From assembly GCA_002409625.1 (NCBI GenBank), contig DHNY01000016.1, positions 51,039 to 115,038 on the forward strand: a stretch of DNA of 64,000 nt, read 5' to 3'. The notes under the pieces are model-generated. The model did no database searches, had not been told where the DNA came from, and worked only from the letters and a program-made list of their open reading frames with translations. Position numbers and translations under genes: made by a program. Positions 17,312 through 26,988 of this stretch are shown here, in pieces (position 1 is the stretch's first letter; every line of letters starts with the position of its first letter). The stretch is from Anaerolineaceae bacterium UBA5404. GTDB taxonomy: Bacteria > Chloroflexota > Anaerolineae > Anaerolineales > Anaerolineaceae.

Positions 17312-19210
17312 CTAGTCTATAAATTGAGTTTGCACATACTCTTTAAACTCATCAATATCTGTAAAATAGCGATAGCCATATTGATTCGCAATTTGATGAA
17401 TTTCGGTTGGTTCATTCAGTAACAAAGCCAGTGAGCCTGATAATCCAAATTGTAATCCCTCAGGCCAGGCTAAGTCGAAAACTGCAACAGGCTCTCCAGC
17501 CTCATTTGATAATTCGTAATCAAGTTCGCCGGTACTCAAACCATTTTCTTCAAGCCAAGAAAGAACATCAAGGAGCTGTTCATCTTCTTCAGCATCTCTT
17601 GGTTCTAATATTTGAGTTAGGCCTTGTGAAGGTTTGGATGCGACCTCTGTTTCAACTTTGCTATGATATAGGCTGTCAAGAAATGTGTTTGCAATTTTAG
17701 CAAGAAGTTCCCTTCTTCTAGCTGTAAACTCGGAATACTTACTTATTTCCCAGATTGATCTGTCCATAGGAATCCAGTGGCTCTCTAGAACTCCAGGTAG
17801 TTTTTCGTTTATTTCAGGTAGGTACTGGGAAGGGTTACTGGCAGAAATCTGAATATTGGTTCCTTTGGTTAAGAAAGTAAGGTTTGCCAAGGTATTCACA
17901 TCTGCCTTATCGTAGCCAGCATCGTATAAAAGCTTTTTTGGAAAAATATGATGGAGTTCTAATGAAGAACTTTTGCCTAACAGGATTGATTTTAATTCAA
18001 CACCACTTTCCCAATCCAAGCACTGATTAACTCTGGTAAGTAAGTACATGAGTGGGTAAAACCTTGAACCAACACTCCATGATAAGAAATCCTCAGGTCT
18101 AATAATGAGATCACCTCTGGATTTCTTTAAAACATTTATCAAGCCATCTATGCCTTCACCATTCTCTAATATGTTTAAGTCATGTGCTAAAACGCTTTCA
18201 GTAGATCCGGAATATCTTCCCCATAGTGCAGCGTGAACATACCAAAATAGCATTTTATTCCAGGTGTTGGGGTCTTTGATGTGTCCACCATTTTGTTTGA
18301 TAAGTTCGATCATCACAGGTATTGTAAATTTACCCGCAAGCACACGATCATGGTCTAACCCAAGTTTCGAGCCAATTTGGTCTAAAATTGTGCCAATCAT
18401 GTTTTTTGTGGTTGGCAATGCGTCTATAAAGCTTTTGGAATCGACTTGGCTTAAGAATGAGAAATAAGGCTGGCCTGTTAAATAAACCGTGATGCATCTT
18501 AGTAACCAATCCATTGAAAAATTAAAGCCTTGGTTACGGAAAAAACTTAGAATTTTATTCATCTCATCTCGAGCCTCAGGCCAACTCGCACATAACTTAG
18601 CAAGGGCTAAGTCACCCTTGCTTAATTTTGTGCCGCCGCTGTTGACATTGTTGAATATCTCAACCACGACATCGACTGTTTTATCTTCTCCTGAAACTTC
18701 TTGAATAGGTAAGATTACATTTTTGATGTTACCAATCTTATTTAATTTTGAGAGATGTGGGAGATATTCACTCCGTGTTTGAACAAAGTTTCCAGCATCC
18801 AGTTTCATTAACTCGGTAACATTGATCCAGCTACTGTCATTATCCATTTTCATAGGAGCATAGAACTCAAACACTTCTGTTTCCACATTGAAAAACAAAT
18901 TTGTGAAAGCACGTGGATCACCTTCAAAAAAACGAGGTGGTTTTCCACGAATGATTCCATAAAGGGAAGTGATTCTTTGTTGTCCATCCAAAATCAGGTA
19001 TACGGTTCCTTGTGTTCGGTCACTATTCCCGCGAATTAAATCTATATCCAAATTAGTGGCCCAAGTGAGTAGACTGCCGATAGGATAGCCTTTGTATAGA
19101 GAATTCATTAGTTTCCTTACTTGATCTCTATTCCAAACATAGCCTCTTTGGAAAACAGGTAAAGCATAATTGCCTAAGTCGATTTGATCTAAAATTGATT
19201 CCAGTTTCAT
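17312..19210 (-). CDS. DUF262-family restriction protein (GmrSD-like) with extra C-terminal domain
   Basis: A 632-residue protein. The N-terminal ParB/sulfiredoxin-like DUF262 domain has QRGYVWNRDQV and LDGQQRITSLYG, the DGQQR nucleotide-hydrolysis motif. An HNH-type nuclease motif follows with ELHHIFPKKLL (His420, His421) and NTLANLTFLTKGTN. This order is that of GmrSD-type enzymes, which cut modified phage DNA. Residues 535-632 are an acidic extension with FDLAWPEGLQFGLSGSLALL, not part of the usual enzyme. The gene is lone and its start lacks a strong ribosome binding site. Confidence 0.8.
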   Translation of the reverse strand: MKLESILDQIDLGNYALPVFQRGYVWNRDQVRKLMNSLYKGYPIGSLLTWATNLDIDLIRGNSDRTQGTVYLILDGQQRITSLYGIIRGKPPRFFEGDPRAFTNLFFNVETEVFEFYAPMKMDNDSSWINVTELMKLDAGNFVQTRSEYLPHLSKLNKIGNIKNVILPIQEVSGEDKTVDVVVEIFNNVNSGGTKLSKGDLALAKLCASWPEARDEMNKILSFFRNQGFNFSMDWLLRCITVYLTGQPYFSFLSQVDSKSFIDALPTTKNMIGTILDQIGSKLGLDHDRVLAGKFTIPVMIELIKQNGGHIKDPNTWNKMLFWYVHAALWGRYSGSTESVLAHDLNILENGEGIDGLINVLKKSRGDLIIRPEDFLSWSVGSRFYPLMYLLTRVNQCLDWESGVELKSILLGKSSSLELHHIFPKKLLYDAGYDKADVNTLANLTFLTKGTNIQISASNPSQYLPEINEKLPGVLESHWIPMDRSIWEISKYSEFTARRRELLAKIANTFLDSLYHSKVETEVASKPSQGLTQILEPRDAEEDEQLLDVLSWLEENGLSTGELDYELSNEAGEPVAVFDLAWPEGLQFGLSGSLALLLNEPTEIHQIANQYGYRYFTDIDEFKEYVQTQFID

Positions 19211-19285
19211 ATAAACGCCAACCTTTATTTAATGATCATTGGTATATCAAGAAGGGATTATAGGGGTAACAAAAACCTTTATCCC

Positions 19286-20869
19286 TTACTCCCACTCGAT
19301 TGTCGCCGGGGGTTTGGAGGTAATGTCGTACACAACCCGCGTGACGCCGGGGACTTCGTTGACGATCCGAGACGAACAGCGTGCCAGTACCTCATAAGGC
19401 AGGCGGGACCAGTGGCCGCTCATAAAGTCCACACTTGTCACTGCGCGCAGGGCGATGGTCTCGGCATAGGTGCGTTGGTCGCCCATCACACCCACCGAGC
19501 GCACCGGCAAAAGCACCGCAAAGGCTTGCGAGCTGCCGGTGTGGGTTTGGTCGCTCTCATCCCAGCGCAAAAGATCGGCTTTGCCGAGTTCCTCCAGGAA
19601 GATGGCATCCGCCTGTTGCAAGGTGGCAACGCGTTCTGGGGTCACCTCGCCCAAACAGCGCACCGCCAGGCCGGGACCGGGGAAGGGTTGGCGCCAGACC
19701 AGTTCTGGTGAGATTCCCAGTTCAAGCCCGATGTGGCGCACTTCGTCCTTAAAAAGGTGGCGCAAGGGCTCAACCAGCTTAAACTTCATGTCCTTGGGTA
19801 AGCCACCCACGTTGTGGTGGCTCTTGATGCGTTGTGAACTGTCGCCAACGCCCTGGGATTCGATGACGTCCGGGTAAATGGTGCCCTGTGCCAGGAATTC
19901 AAACTCACCCAAGGCAGCCACAGCGGCTTCGAACTCGCGGATAAACTGCTCGCCGATGATTTTGCGCTTGGCTTCGGGGTCGGTTACGCCTTTGAGTCGC
20001 TCAAAAAAGCGCTCGGCAGCATCCACAATCACCAGGTGATCGCCCAGGATGGGTCTGAACATGGCTTCGACCTGTTTGCCTTCGTTGAGGCGCATCAGGC
20101 CGGTGTCGATAAACACGGCGGTGATGTGGTCACCCAGGGCTTTTTGCACCAGGGCAGTGGTGATGGTTGAATCGACGCCACCACTAAGGCCAGAAAGCAC
20201 CCGCCCATCACCCACCTGGGCGCGAATTTGATCGACGCTTTCTTCGATGATGCATTTGGGCGTCCAATTGGGCTCGCAACCGCAAAGGTCAAAGACGAAA
20301 CGCTCGATAATTTGCTTGCCGTGCTCGGTGTGGTGCACTTCAGGGTGGAATTGCAAAGCGTAGATTTTGCGGTAAGGGTGCGCCATGGCGGCGATGGGGC
20401 TGCCAGGTGAGCTGGCGCTGATTTCCCAGCCCGCGGGCACTTCTTCCACACGATCACCATGCGACATAAACACGCTTAGGTGCTCTTCGGGCAGTAAGAT
20501 ATTGTTTTTGACGACGGTGATATCGGTGAGTCCGTATTCGTGATGGTCAGAATGCACCACTTTGCCACCCAGCCCATCGGCGAGGGCTTGCATGCCGTAG
20601 CAGATGCCCAAAACCGGCACCCCAATCTCAAGCAGGTATTCCTGCACAAAGGGTGCATTTTCGGCGTAGATGGATTGGGGGCCACCCGATAGGATGATGC
20701 CTTTTAGCTCGCTATCGCCCTCGTTGCCCTTTCCACAGGCGTGCAAAACCTGGCGCACCGAGGCGTTCCAGGGGTAGATGTCAGTGTAGACGCCTAAATC
20801 GCGGATGCGACGGGCGATGAGTTGGGTGAACTGGGATCCAAAGTCGAGAATGGCGATGCGGTCGGTCAT
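19286..20869 (-). CDS. guaA: GMP synthase (glutamine-hydrolysing)
   Basis: Converts XMP to GMP using ATP and glutamine. The N-terminal glutaminase has the nucleophile Cys in VLGICYGMQAL and the His-Glu of LQFHPEVHHTEHG. The ATP pyrophosphatase P-loop is LSGGVDSTITTAL, and the C-terminal dimer domain ends in PPATIEWE. The length of 527 residues is slightly above the usual 510-525. AGGAG precedes the ATG. It lies 20 bp after xpt, forming a guanine nucleotide salvage and synthesis operon. Confidence 0.98.
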   Translation of the reverse strand: MTDRIAILDFGSQFTQLIARRIRDLGVYTDIYPWNASVRQVLHACGKGNEGDSELKGIILSGGPQSIYAENAPFVQEYLLEIGVPVLGICYGMQALADGLGGKVVHSDHHEYGLTDITVVKNNILLPEEHLSVFMSHGDRVEEVPAGWEISASSPGSPIAAMAHPYRKIYALQFHPEVHHTEHGKQIIERFVFDLCGCEPNWTPKCIIEESVDQIRAQVGDGRVLSGLSGGVDSTITTALVQKALGDHITAVFIDTGLMRLNEGKQVEAMFRPILGDHLVIVDAAERFFERLKGVTDPEAKRKIIGEQFIREFEAAVAALGEFEFLAQGTIYPDVIESQGVGDSSQRIKSHHNVGGLPKDMKFKLVEPLRHLFKDEVRHIGLELGISPELVWRQPFPGPGLAVRCLGEVTPERVATLQQADAIFLEELGKADLLRWDESDQTHTGSSQAFAVLLPVRSVGVMGDQRTYAETIALRAVTSVDFMSGHWSRLPYEVLARCSSRIVNEVPGVTRVVYDITSKPPATIEWE

Positions 20870-20889
20870 TTTAGGCTCCTGTGTATGAT

Positions 20890-21471
20890 CTAAACGGCGT
20901 ATTCGTCGGTAAATTCAATTTTGCCATCATCCATATTGCAGATGGAAACAAGCGAATGAATGGGCACGCCAAATTGGCTAAGCAGCTCTCTGCCACCTTC
21001 GAAGGTTTTTTCAACGAGGGTGCCAATGCCCAGCAATTCAGCGCCGGCAACTTCGGCGAGGCGAACCAAGCCAACAATGGTTTGTCCGGAGGCGAGGAAG
21101 TCATCGATAATCAGGATGGGCTCCTTGCCGAGGTACTCGGGCGAGACGATGAGCTCCACGTTGATGCCTTTGGTATGGCTGGGGGCAACGGTGATGTAGA
21201 CCTCACTGGGCATGGTAACGGGCTTCTTTTTGCGGGCGTAAACGACGGGCAGGTTGAGGTATTTGCCGGCCATGAGGGCAGGCGCAATGCCGGAGATTTC
21301 GGCGGTGAGGATTTTGACGGCGCGGGTGCCTTTGAAGATGCGCGCGAACTCGGCGCCACAGGCGTCCATGAGGTTTGGGTCAACTTGATGATTGATGAAG
21401 CGGTCGACTTTGAGGATGCCTTTGCCGAGGTTTTTGCCTTCTTGTAAGATGCGTTGTTTTAAGAGTTCCAT
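20890..21471 (-). CDS. xpt: Xanthine phosphoribosyltransferase
   Basis: Salvages xanthine to XMP, which the neighbouring GuaA then aminates to GMP. The 193-residue protein starts MELLKQRILQEGKNLGKGIL and has the PRPP loop ILIIDDFLASGQT, both typical of the Xpt family. AGGAGG lies 4 bp before the ATG. In Firmicutes xpt often has a guanine riboswitch; I see no such aptamer in the short upstream region here. Confidence 0.95.
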   Translation of the reverse strand: MELLKQRILQEGKNLGKGILKVDRFINHQVDPNLMDACGAEFARIFKGTRAVKILTAEISGIAPALMAGKYLNLPVVYARKKKPVTMPSEVYITVAPSHTKGINVELIVSPEYLGKEPILIIDDFLASGQTIVGLVRLAEVAGAELLGIGTLVEKTFEGGRELLSQFGVPIHSLVSICNMDDGKIEFTDEYAV

Positions 21472-21508
21472 GCGCCTCCTGGTGGTGGGTGTCTGCTTGT
21501 ATGTGGTG

Positions 21509-21517
21509 ATTATAACA
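21509..21517 (-). promoter_or_regulatory. Extended -10 promoter of xpt-guaA
   Basis: On the minus strand TGTTATAAT (TG one base before TATAAT, 21514-21509) fits an extended -10 element about 40 bp upstream of the xpt start. No good -35 is seen. Confidence 0.55.
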
Positions 21518-21639
21518 GAGGGTAAGGCGGATTTCGGAAAAGAAGGCGATGTTTTGGGATTAGGTTTGTTGGGTTTTTGATTGGTGTGGGCAGTGGATTT
21601 ATTTATTTGATCTTAGCGCTTCTTGAGGTGTCATGCCAG

Positions 21640-22020
21640 GTTCCATTTCCTGCTTCCTGAGGCGTCTCTTCAGGTTCCATTTTCCGCTTCCTGAGGCGTC
21701 TCGCCGAAGGTGTAGATGCGGGGTATGTGTCGGCGGGACGCCTCCACAAGCGGTTATTGGCTTTGGGCGGTGTTTTTTAGATACCCTTACTGCTTATTAA
21801 GCCCTTCGGTGGGACACCGAGGGTATCGGTGGAATACATAGAGGAAAGTCGAAAAGAACGCTTTTCTGCTTCCTGAGTTGTATCGGTAGGCTTCCTTTTC
21901 TGCTTCCTGAGGCGTCTCGCCGAAGGTTTAGATGCAGGGTATGTGTCGGCGGGACGCCTCCACAAGCGGTCTTGTATGCTGGTTTTGTGTCGGTGGGACA
22001 CCGAGGGCATCGGTGGAATG
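21640..22020. repeat. Cluster C: dispersed hairpin repeats
   Basis: Two copies of a 52-bp hairpin, 21693-21744 and 21909-21960, pair GAGGCGTC with GACGCCTC and, inside, CGCCGA with TCGGCG. Between and after them are shorter CGGTGGGACACCG hairpins (near 21810 and 21992). A CTTCCTGAGGCGTC half-element occurs near 21655. No gene is supported from 21556 to 22081. The 52-bp element recurs inverted in cluster E. Confidence 0.8.
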
Positions 22021-22081
22021 CATTGTGAGAAATCGGAAAAATCGCACTTGAGCCAAAAAAGGGGTTCACCGCTTAATAAAC

Positions 22082-22111
22082 AATGAGCCTGGCGGAAAAA
22101 CCAGGCTCATT
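22082..22111. terminator. Intrinsic terminator of the PhzF-like gene
   Basis: A perfect 11-bp stem (22082-22092 with 22101-22111; GAGCCTGG core). It lies 37 bp beyond the PhzF-like stop; T runs exist on the plus side and weaker ones on the minus side. Confidence 0.75.
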
Positions 22112-22147
22112 TTATAACTGTTAAACTCAGCTCAATAAAGGCGCGTC

Positions 22148-22948
22148 TTAATCCTGACGGAAAAGCTCTGCTTTGAACACCGTCACGGCCTTGCCGCCAA
22201 TAAAACAGCGTTCATCAGCCACTTTGACCCAAACCTTGCCGCCGCGCGCGCTGGCTTGATAAGCACAAAACTGATCCTTACCCAATCGGCGTTGCCAGAA
22301 AGGTCCCAAAAGGCAATGCGCCATACCGGTTACTGGATCCTCAGGAATGCCGGTTTGGGGCGAGAAAAAGCGCGATACAAAGTCGTATTTTGCATCATCC
22401 GCAACCGCGGTGATAATGAGGTCAATGTAAGGCAGGTGGGCAATTTTGCGCAAATCGGGCTCATACTGGCGCACTTCATTTTCGGAATCGAGCACCAAAA
22501 TGAGCTGGTTGGTTTCTGAGATGCCGGCAGCAATTGGCTTTAATCCAGTCGCCTCAACCGCATCTTGTGGGATCTCGATGTCCTTGCTCTTGAGGAGTGG
22601 CATGTTAAGCTCGATGGTTCCATTTGAAGTTGTGGCACTGATGATGCCGCTGGCAGTGTGGAAGTTGATGGTTTCCTCTGAATCGTAAAGTCCATTTTCA
22701 AAGAGGATATGCGCGCTGGCGATGGTGGCGTGACCACACAAATCTACCTCTGTGGTGGGTGTGAACCATCTCAAAAGGTAATCGTTATCCTTTGGGTAGA
22801 GGAAGGCGGTTTCAGAGAGGTTCATCTCCTGGGCAACGGACTGCATCCAGGCGGAATCTTTGAGTTTTGGCAGGATGCAAACAGCCGCTGGATTACCCTT
22901 AAAGGGTTTAACACTGAATGCGTCTACTTGAAAAATGGTATACTTCAT
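22148..22948 (-). CDS. PhzF-family isomerase/epimerase-like protein
   Basis: A 266-residue cytoplasmic protein with the diaminopimelate-epimerase-like double-barrel fold of PhzF. The N-terminus YTIFQVDAFSVKPFKGNPAA is diagnostic, followed by the conserved LSETAFL with the acidic catalytic Glu, and by TGIPEDPVTGMAHCLL. PhzF relatives outside phenazine clusters have unknown substrates, and no phenazine genes are nearby. CGGAG precedes the ATG. It is monocistronic and ends at a terminator. Confidence 0.9.
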   Translation of the reverse strand: MKYTIFQVDAFSVKPFKGNPAAVCILPKLKDSAWMQSVAQEMNLSETAFLYPKDNDYLLRWFTPTTEVDLCGHATIASAHILFENGLYDSEETINFHTASGIISATTSNGTIELNMPLLKSKDIEIPQDAVEATGLKPIAAGISETNQLILVLDSENEVRQYEPDLRKIAHLPYIDLIITAVADDAKYDFVSRFFSPQTGIPEDPVTGMAHCLLGPFWQRRLGKDQFCAYQASARGGKVWVKVADERCFIGGKAVTVFKAELFRQD

Positions 22949-23072
22949 ATAAATACTCCGAAACCGGTATTAATGGAATTTTACTCTACTTGTTTCAAAT
23001 CTCAAAGATATATCCTTGTCTTTTTAAGCATCTAAGTGATTAGAGAAGTAAATGTTCAATAAGGAGAGGAAA

Positions 23073-24506
23073 ATGTCAACATTTGCTGAAAAACTCAACG
23101 CATTGATGCAGATTGCCTATGTTAGTAATGTCAAGCTTGCGAATGCCATATCGATCGACCAAAGCCATTTAAGCCGTTTGCGTCGGGGCCAAAGAAAATT
23201 GCCCAGAAAAACGAAGTTCCTACCAGCATTATCCGATTAAATAAGTGCAGAAATCAAGTCACCAGAGCAAATTTCCGCTATCTTCACTTTAACGGATTAC
23301 CAAGGAGAGATTACAGACAGGAAAGCGCTATCGCAGCATTTAACAGACTGGCTTGTTCAAAAAGAGGGCAGTGAATTTGAGAAGAAACCTCAAACCATCC
23401 AGGGCAAAAGCTTTAGCATGTTTTTACATGGCTTAGACAGCTTCCATCCTGAAAGCGATGCTTTTGTTTATGTTGGTGAGGCTGATCAACGCAAGGCGAT
23501 GATGAAATTGCTTGAGATGGCTGTTGAAAGCGATGAAGTGAAGATACTCTATTTTTATTCTGAGGATTCACGGGATTGGCTTGAAAAAGATGCAGGTTAC
23601 CTCAAAAGCTGGCTGGATTTGATGCTAAAGCTGGCTTCCCAAGGTAAAGAGATTGTTGCGGTATTTTTCTTAAACCGAAAGGTAACTGAACTTGTTACCC
23701 AGGTTTCTTACTGGATGCGTTTGCATATGACCGGACAACTGCGCGCTTATTATTATCCGCGGGTGACTGACTCACTTTACAATCGCAGTTTGTTTTCGGC
23801 TTATCCGGTGGGCGCGCTAAACAGCTTTACCATGCAGGCTTCGGAATCTGAGACTTGGGGCTATTTTACAAGAAACCAAGCCGCGCTGAGGATGCTTGAA
23901 GAAGAACGTGAAATTTTCTTGAAGCACTGTTTGCCCTTGGTCAAGATTTTGCGCCTGGAAGGAGGCACAGAATTCCGGAAGGAAATTGAGGCCTTTAAAG
24001 ATACAGAATCGCCATTGATTATCAATCATGAGGTGCCTGATTTTTACAACATGCCTAAAGACCTTTTGCGAGAAATGTTGGATGATGAGAGCTTTGAGAT
24101 TATGTTGCCTTATTGGGAGCTTGCCCAAGAGCTGTTTACGCAGCATATTCAACAAAACAAAGCCATTGAATTTGTAAAAAAACCTGAATTGGTCCTTGAA
24201 AAAGAGCAGATGCCTTTGATCACCCTGATGAGCCTGATTTTGAAAAAAGAGATTCGTTATAGCAAAGAGCACTATTTGCGTCATATTGAGCATTTACAAG
24301 CCATGATGCAGAAATGGACAAATTATCAGGCATATCAGTGGGATGTTATCTATCAGAATGTTTTTATTACAACAAAGAATAACGCAAACTCCATCGTGGC
24401 AACTACGGGAGAAGCAAATTCGCTGTTTGTGCTTACCGATCAGCGCTTGAACAACGCTGTTTTTGACCATTTAAACAATCGCACACGCAGGGCAAGCCTG
24501 CTTTAA
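23073..24506 (+). pseudogene. Helix-turn-helix regulator gene interrupted by an in-frame TAA
   Basis: The ATG at 23073 has AAGGAGAGG just upstream. The first 55 codons encode an XRE-like helix-turn-helix (FAEKLNALMQIAYVSNVKLA, then DQSHLSRLRRGQRKLP). A TAA at 23238-23240 stops it. The same frame stays open for another 421 codons to 24506, and the first Met after the stop is only at 23418. The later part has no domain I know, though YVGEADQRKAMMKLLEMA and YYYPRVTDSLYN look like real protein. A single base change (for example from TAT or TAC) would account for it, so the gene is either recently broken or misread in the assembly. Intact length would be about 477 residues. Confidence 0.75.
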
Positions 24507-24655
24507 GCTTATAAGGTGCTTTCTGCCAAGGAAACCGCAAACGCAAGGGCTGTATCTGATTACCTCTAAAAGGATTCCTAAAACCCAGGTTGGTGTTGTG
24601 GCGATAACGGACCATTTTTGAGTTTGTTATTCCATTAAAAAGTGAAGATGCAAAA

Positions 24656-24682
24656 AAATCCGCCGTTGAAAACGGCGGATTT
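24656..24682 (-). terminator. Intrinsic terminator of thrS
   Basis: A perfect 12-bp GC-rich stem (24656-24667 with 24671-24682) has a 3-base loop and is followed on the minus strand by seven U residues, 40 bp after the thrS stop. Confidence 0.9.
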
Positions 24683-24725
24683 GAAACCTTTTGTTAATAC
24701 ACTGGTTTTGCCAAAAGTTTTGGCA

Positions 24726-26507
24726 CTAAACTTTGTCAGCTATCTCTTGCAAAGCGAGTTCAAGGAAGGCATCCACTGCCATCGGACCAGGGTTTTCGCC
24801 ACTGCGTCGACGCAAGGCAACCTGATTATCTTCCATTTCACGATCGCCAATCACCAACATGTATGGGATTTTTTCCTTCTGGGCATCGCGAATTTTGGCG
24901 TTCATGCGGTCGGAGCGGGCGTCTACTTTGACGCGCAAGCCGGCTTCCTTGTACTTTTTGGCAACTTCATCTGCAAATTCGACATGTCGGTCGGCGATGG
25001 GAATGATGGCAACCTGCATAGGTGAGAGCCAGGCTGGAAACGCGCCGGCGTAATGCTCGATGAGCACGCCGAAGAAGCGTTCCATAGAGCCCAAAAGCGC
25101 GCGGTGCACCATGTAAGGACGGTGATGCTGACCATCTTCGCCGATGTAGCTGATGTCGAAGCGTTCCGGCTCGTTGAAGTCGAACTGAATGGTAGAAAGC
25201 TGCCATTCACGACCTAATGCGTCTTTGACCTTGATGTCAATTTTGGGGCCATAAAAAGCACCACCGCCGGCATCCACTTCGTAGGGCACATCCATGCGTT
25301 TGAGGCTTTCTTCCAGCGCGGCTTCAGCGGCTTGCCATTGCTCGGGTTCGCCCACGCACTTTTCGGGCATCGTGCTCAGGTAAGCCTGGAAGTTGGTAAA
25401 ACCAAATGCGCGAAGCATATTCAGGCTGAAGTTGAGCGTAAAGTCAATTTCGTCGGGCATTTGGTCAGGGCGACAGAAGTGGTGGGCGTCATCCTGGGTA
25501 AAGCCACGCACGCGCAAAAGTCCGTGCAGAACGCCAGAGCGCTCAAAGCGGTAAACGGTGCCTTTTTCGGCATAACGCAAGGGCAGATCTCGGTAGCTGT
25601 GTAGCTGGCTCTTGTAGATGCTCAGGTGGAAGGGACAGTTCATAGGCTTCATGTAGTATTCTTGCCCTTCAACCGTGATGGGTGAGTACATGTCATCCTT
25701 ATAGAAACCGAGATGACCGCTGGTCTCCCAAAGTGAGGCTTTGCCCATGTGTGGGGTGTAAACCAGGTCGTAGCCATTTTGCACATGTTGTTCATCCCAG
25801 AACTTTTCAATTTGGTAACGCACCATACCGCCGTTGGGATGCCAGAGGATGAGTCCTTGCCCAACTTCGTCGTTGGTGGAGTAAAGGTCAAGTTCCTTGC
25901 CAATCTTGCGATGGTCGCGTTTGCGGGCTTCTTCAAGGCGCCAGAGGTAATCCTTGAGGGCGTCTTTGCTTTCCCATGCCGTGCCATAAATGCGTTGAAG
26001 CATGGGGCGATTTTCATCGCCGCGCCAGTAGGCACCCGCTACATTGAGCAGTTTGATGGCGTGTGGATTGATTTTTGAGCTGTCTTCCACATGAGGTCCT
26101 CGGCACAGGTCGGTGAAATTGCCGGAGCTGTAAATCGTAATGGGCACGGGTTGATCGGTTGGGTTGCCCTCTTCGTCAGTTCCGCCATGCTCCAAACCTT
26201 CAATAAGCTCCAGTTTGTAAGGCTGGTCTTTGAAGAGATCCTTAGCCTCAGCTGCACTGAGCTCGCGCAAGGTGAAAACCTGTTTTTCTTTGATTAGCTC
26301 GCGCATGCGCTTTTCGATGACTTCAAGGTCATCCGGGGTCAAGCTGCGGGGCAGGTCAAAGTCATAATAAAAGCCATCCGCAATGGCGGGTCCTATGGCG
26401 ATTTTGGCAGTTGGGAACATTTCCAGAACCGCTTCTGCCATGATGTGAGCGGTAGAATGGCGAATTCTAAAGAGTTCGGATTGAGCATATTCTTCTTTTT
26501 GTGACAT
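24726..26507 (-). CDS. thrS: Threonyl-tRNA synthetase, short form without the TGS domain
   Basis: Class II synthetase charging tRNA-Thr. The protein of 593 residues begins only 17 residues before HSTAHIMAEAVLEMFP, the editing (N2) domain. The N-terminal TGS/N1 domain of usual 640-residue ThrRS is therefore missing. The editing site, the catalytic core with the zinc-binding Cys of MKPMNCPFH and a normal anticodon-binding end (QVAIIPIADRH) are present. The ATG at 26507 has GGAGG 7 bp upstream; the frame extends to 26567 without such support, and that extension would not supply a TGS domain. Expression is controlled by the T-box upstream. Confidence 0.96.
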   Translation of the reverse strand: MSQKEEYAQSELFRIRHSTAHIMAEAVLEMFPTAKIAIGPAIADGFYYDFDLPRSLTPDDLEVIEKRMRELIKEKQVFTLRELSAAEAKDLFKDQPYKLELIEGLEHGGTDEEGNPTDQPVPITIYSSGNFTDLCRGPHVEDSSKINPHAIKLLNVAGAYWRGDENRPMLQRIYGTAWESKDALKDYLWRLEEARKRDHRKIGKELDLYSTNDEVGQGLILWHPNGGMVRYQIEKFWDEQHVQNGYDLVYTPHMGKASLWETSGHLGFYKDDMYSPITVEGQEYYMKPMNCPFHLSIYKSQLHSYRDLPLRYAEKGTVYRFERSGVLHGLLRVRGFTQDDAHHFCRPDQMPDEIDFTLNFSLNMLRAFGFTNFQAYLSTMPEKCVGEPEQWQAAEAALEESLKRMDVPYEVDAGGGAFYGPKIDIKVKDALGREWQLSTIQFDFNEPERFDISYIGEDGQHHRPYMVHRALLGSMERFFGVLIEHYAGAFPAWLSPMQVAIIPIADRHVEFADEVAKKYKEAGLRVKVDARSDRMNAKIRDAQKEKIPYMLVIGDREMEDNQVALRRRSGENPGPMAVDAFLELALQEIADKV

Positions 26508-26570
26508 TTCTTCCTCCAAGGCGATTTCCGCCTGTGTAATCTCTGTAATATAAAAAGTGTTAAACAAAAA

Positions 26571-26830
26571 AGACCATCAGCCCTGGGGCATGAGGTCTCT
26601 CACGCGGTTCCACCCAGATTAACTTTTGATTCCAAAAGTCATCTCGATTTGCCGATAACGGGGCAACCGTTCACCTTAGTTTGCGCTTGATAATGCTCAC
26701 TTATTCAAACGCGGTTCAGGCTCAAGCTGGCAGGGGGTTTTGGTGTGGTCGTCCGGCGGGTTCTCACTTTTTCCGCCTCGCTGTGGGTCGGTGGGCACAC
26801 TACTCGTCCTGCGTCTTCGCAATGGTGAAA
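26571..26830 (-). promoter_or_regulatory. T-box leader (threonine)
   Basis: On the minus strand the T-box sequence GGGTGGAACCGCG is at 26615-26603, followed by an intrinsic terminator pairing AGACC and GGTCT (26598-26571) and a U run. Further upstream, stem I carries GGACGAGTAGTGTG with the AGTA typical of the specifier loop, paired to a strand reading CACACCAAAACCCC. That strand contains ACC, a threonine codon, which fits thrS. Uncharged tRNA-Thr would favour the antiterminator. Confidence 0.93.
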
Positions 26831-26930
26831 GTATATCACATAAGTGATGCAAAACTTATATGAAGTGAAAAGGATATACAATTATTTTTTCGACTTTTCA
26901 ACAATGAGCTCATTCGAAGTCTAATATGAA

Positions 26931-26962
26931 ATTGTTCTTAACTATGGCATAATAAGAACAAT
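26931..26962 (+). promoter_or_regulatory. Inverted repeat upstream of the MmeI-like gene
   Basis: Perfect 10-bp arms ATTGTTCTTA (26931-26940) and TAAGAACAAT (26953-26962) surround a CATAAT -10-like sequence, ending 26 bp before the ATG. This placement suits an operator that limits expression of the restriction-methylation gene. Confidence 0.55.
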
Positions 26963-26988
26963 CGCCATCGAGGAGAAAAAGACAAGCC

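Noticed and set aside
19232..20460. Long open frames on the plus strand opposite guaA
   Set aside because: They are antisense shadows of a fully recognisable GMP synthase. The same holds for frames opposite hydG, thrS, groEL and the flavoprotein at 1645.
21472..21600. Guanine riboswitch in front of xpt
   Set aside because: The region is short and lacks the conserved purine-aptamer loops; only an extended -10 promoter is seen.
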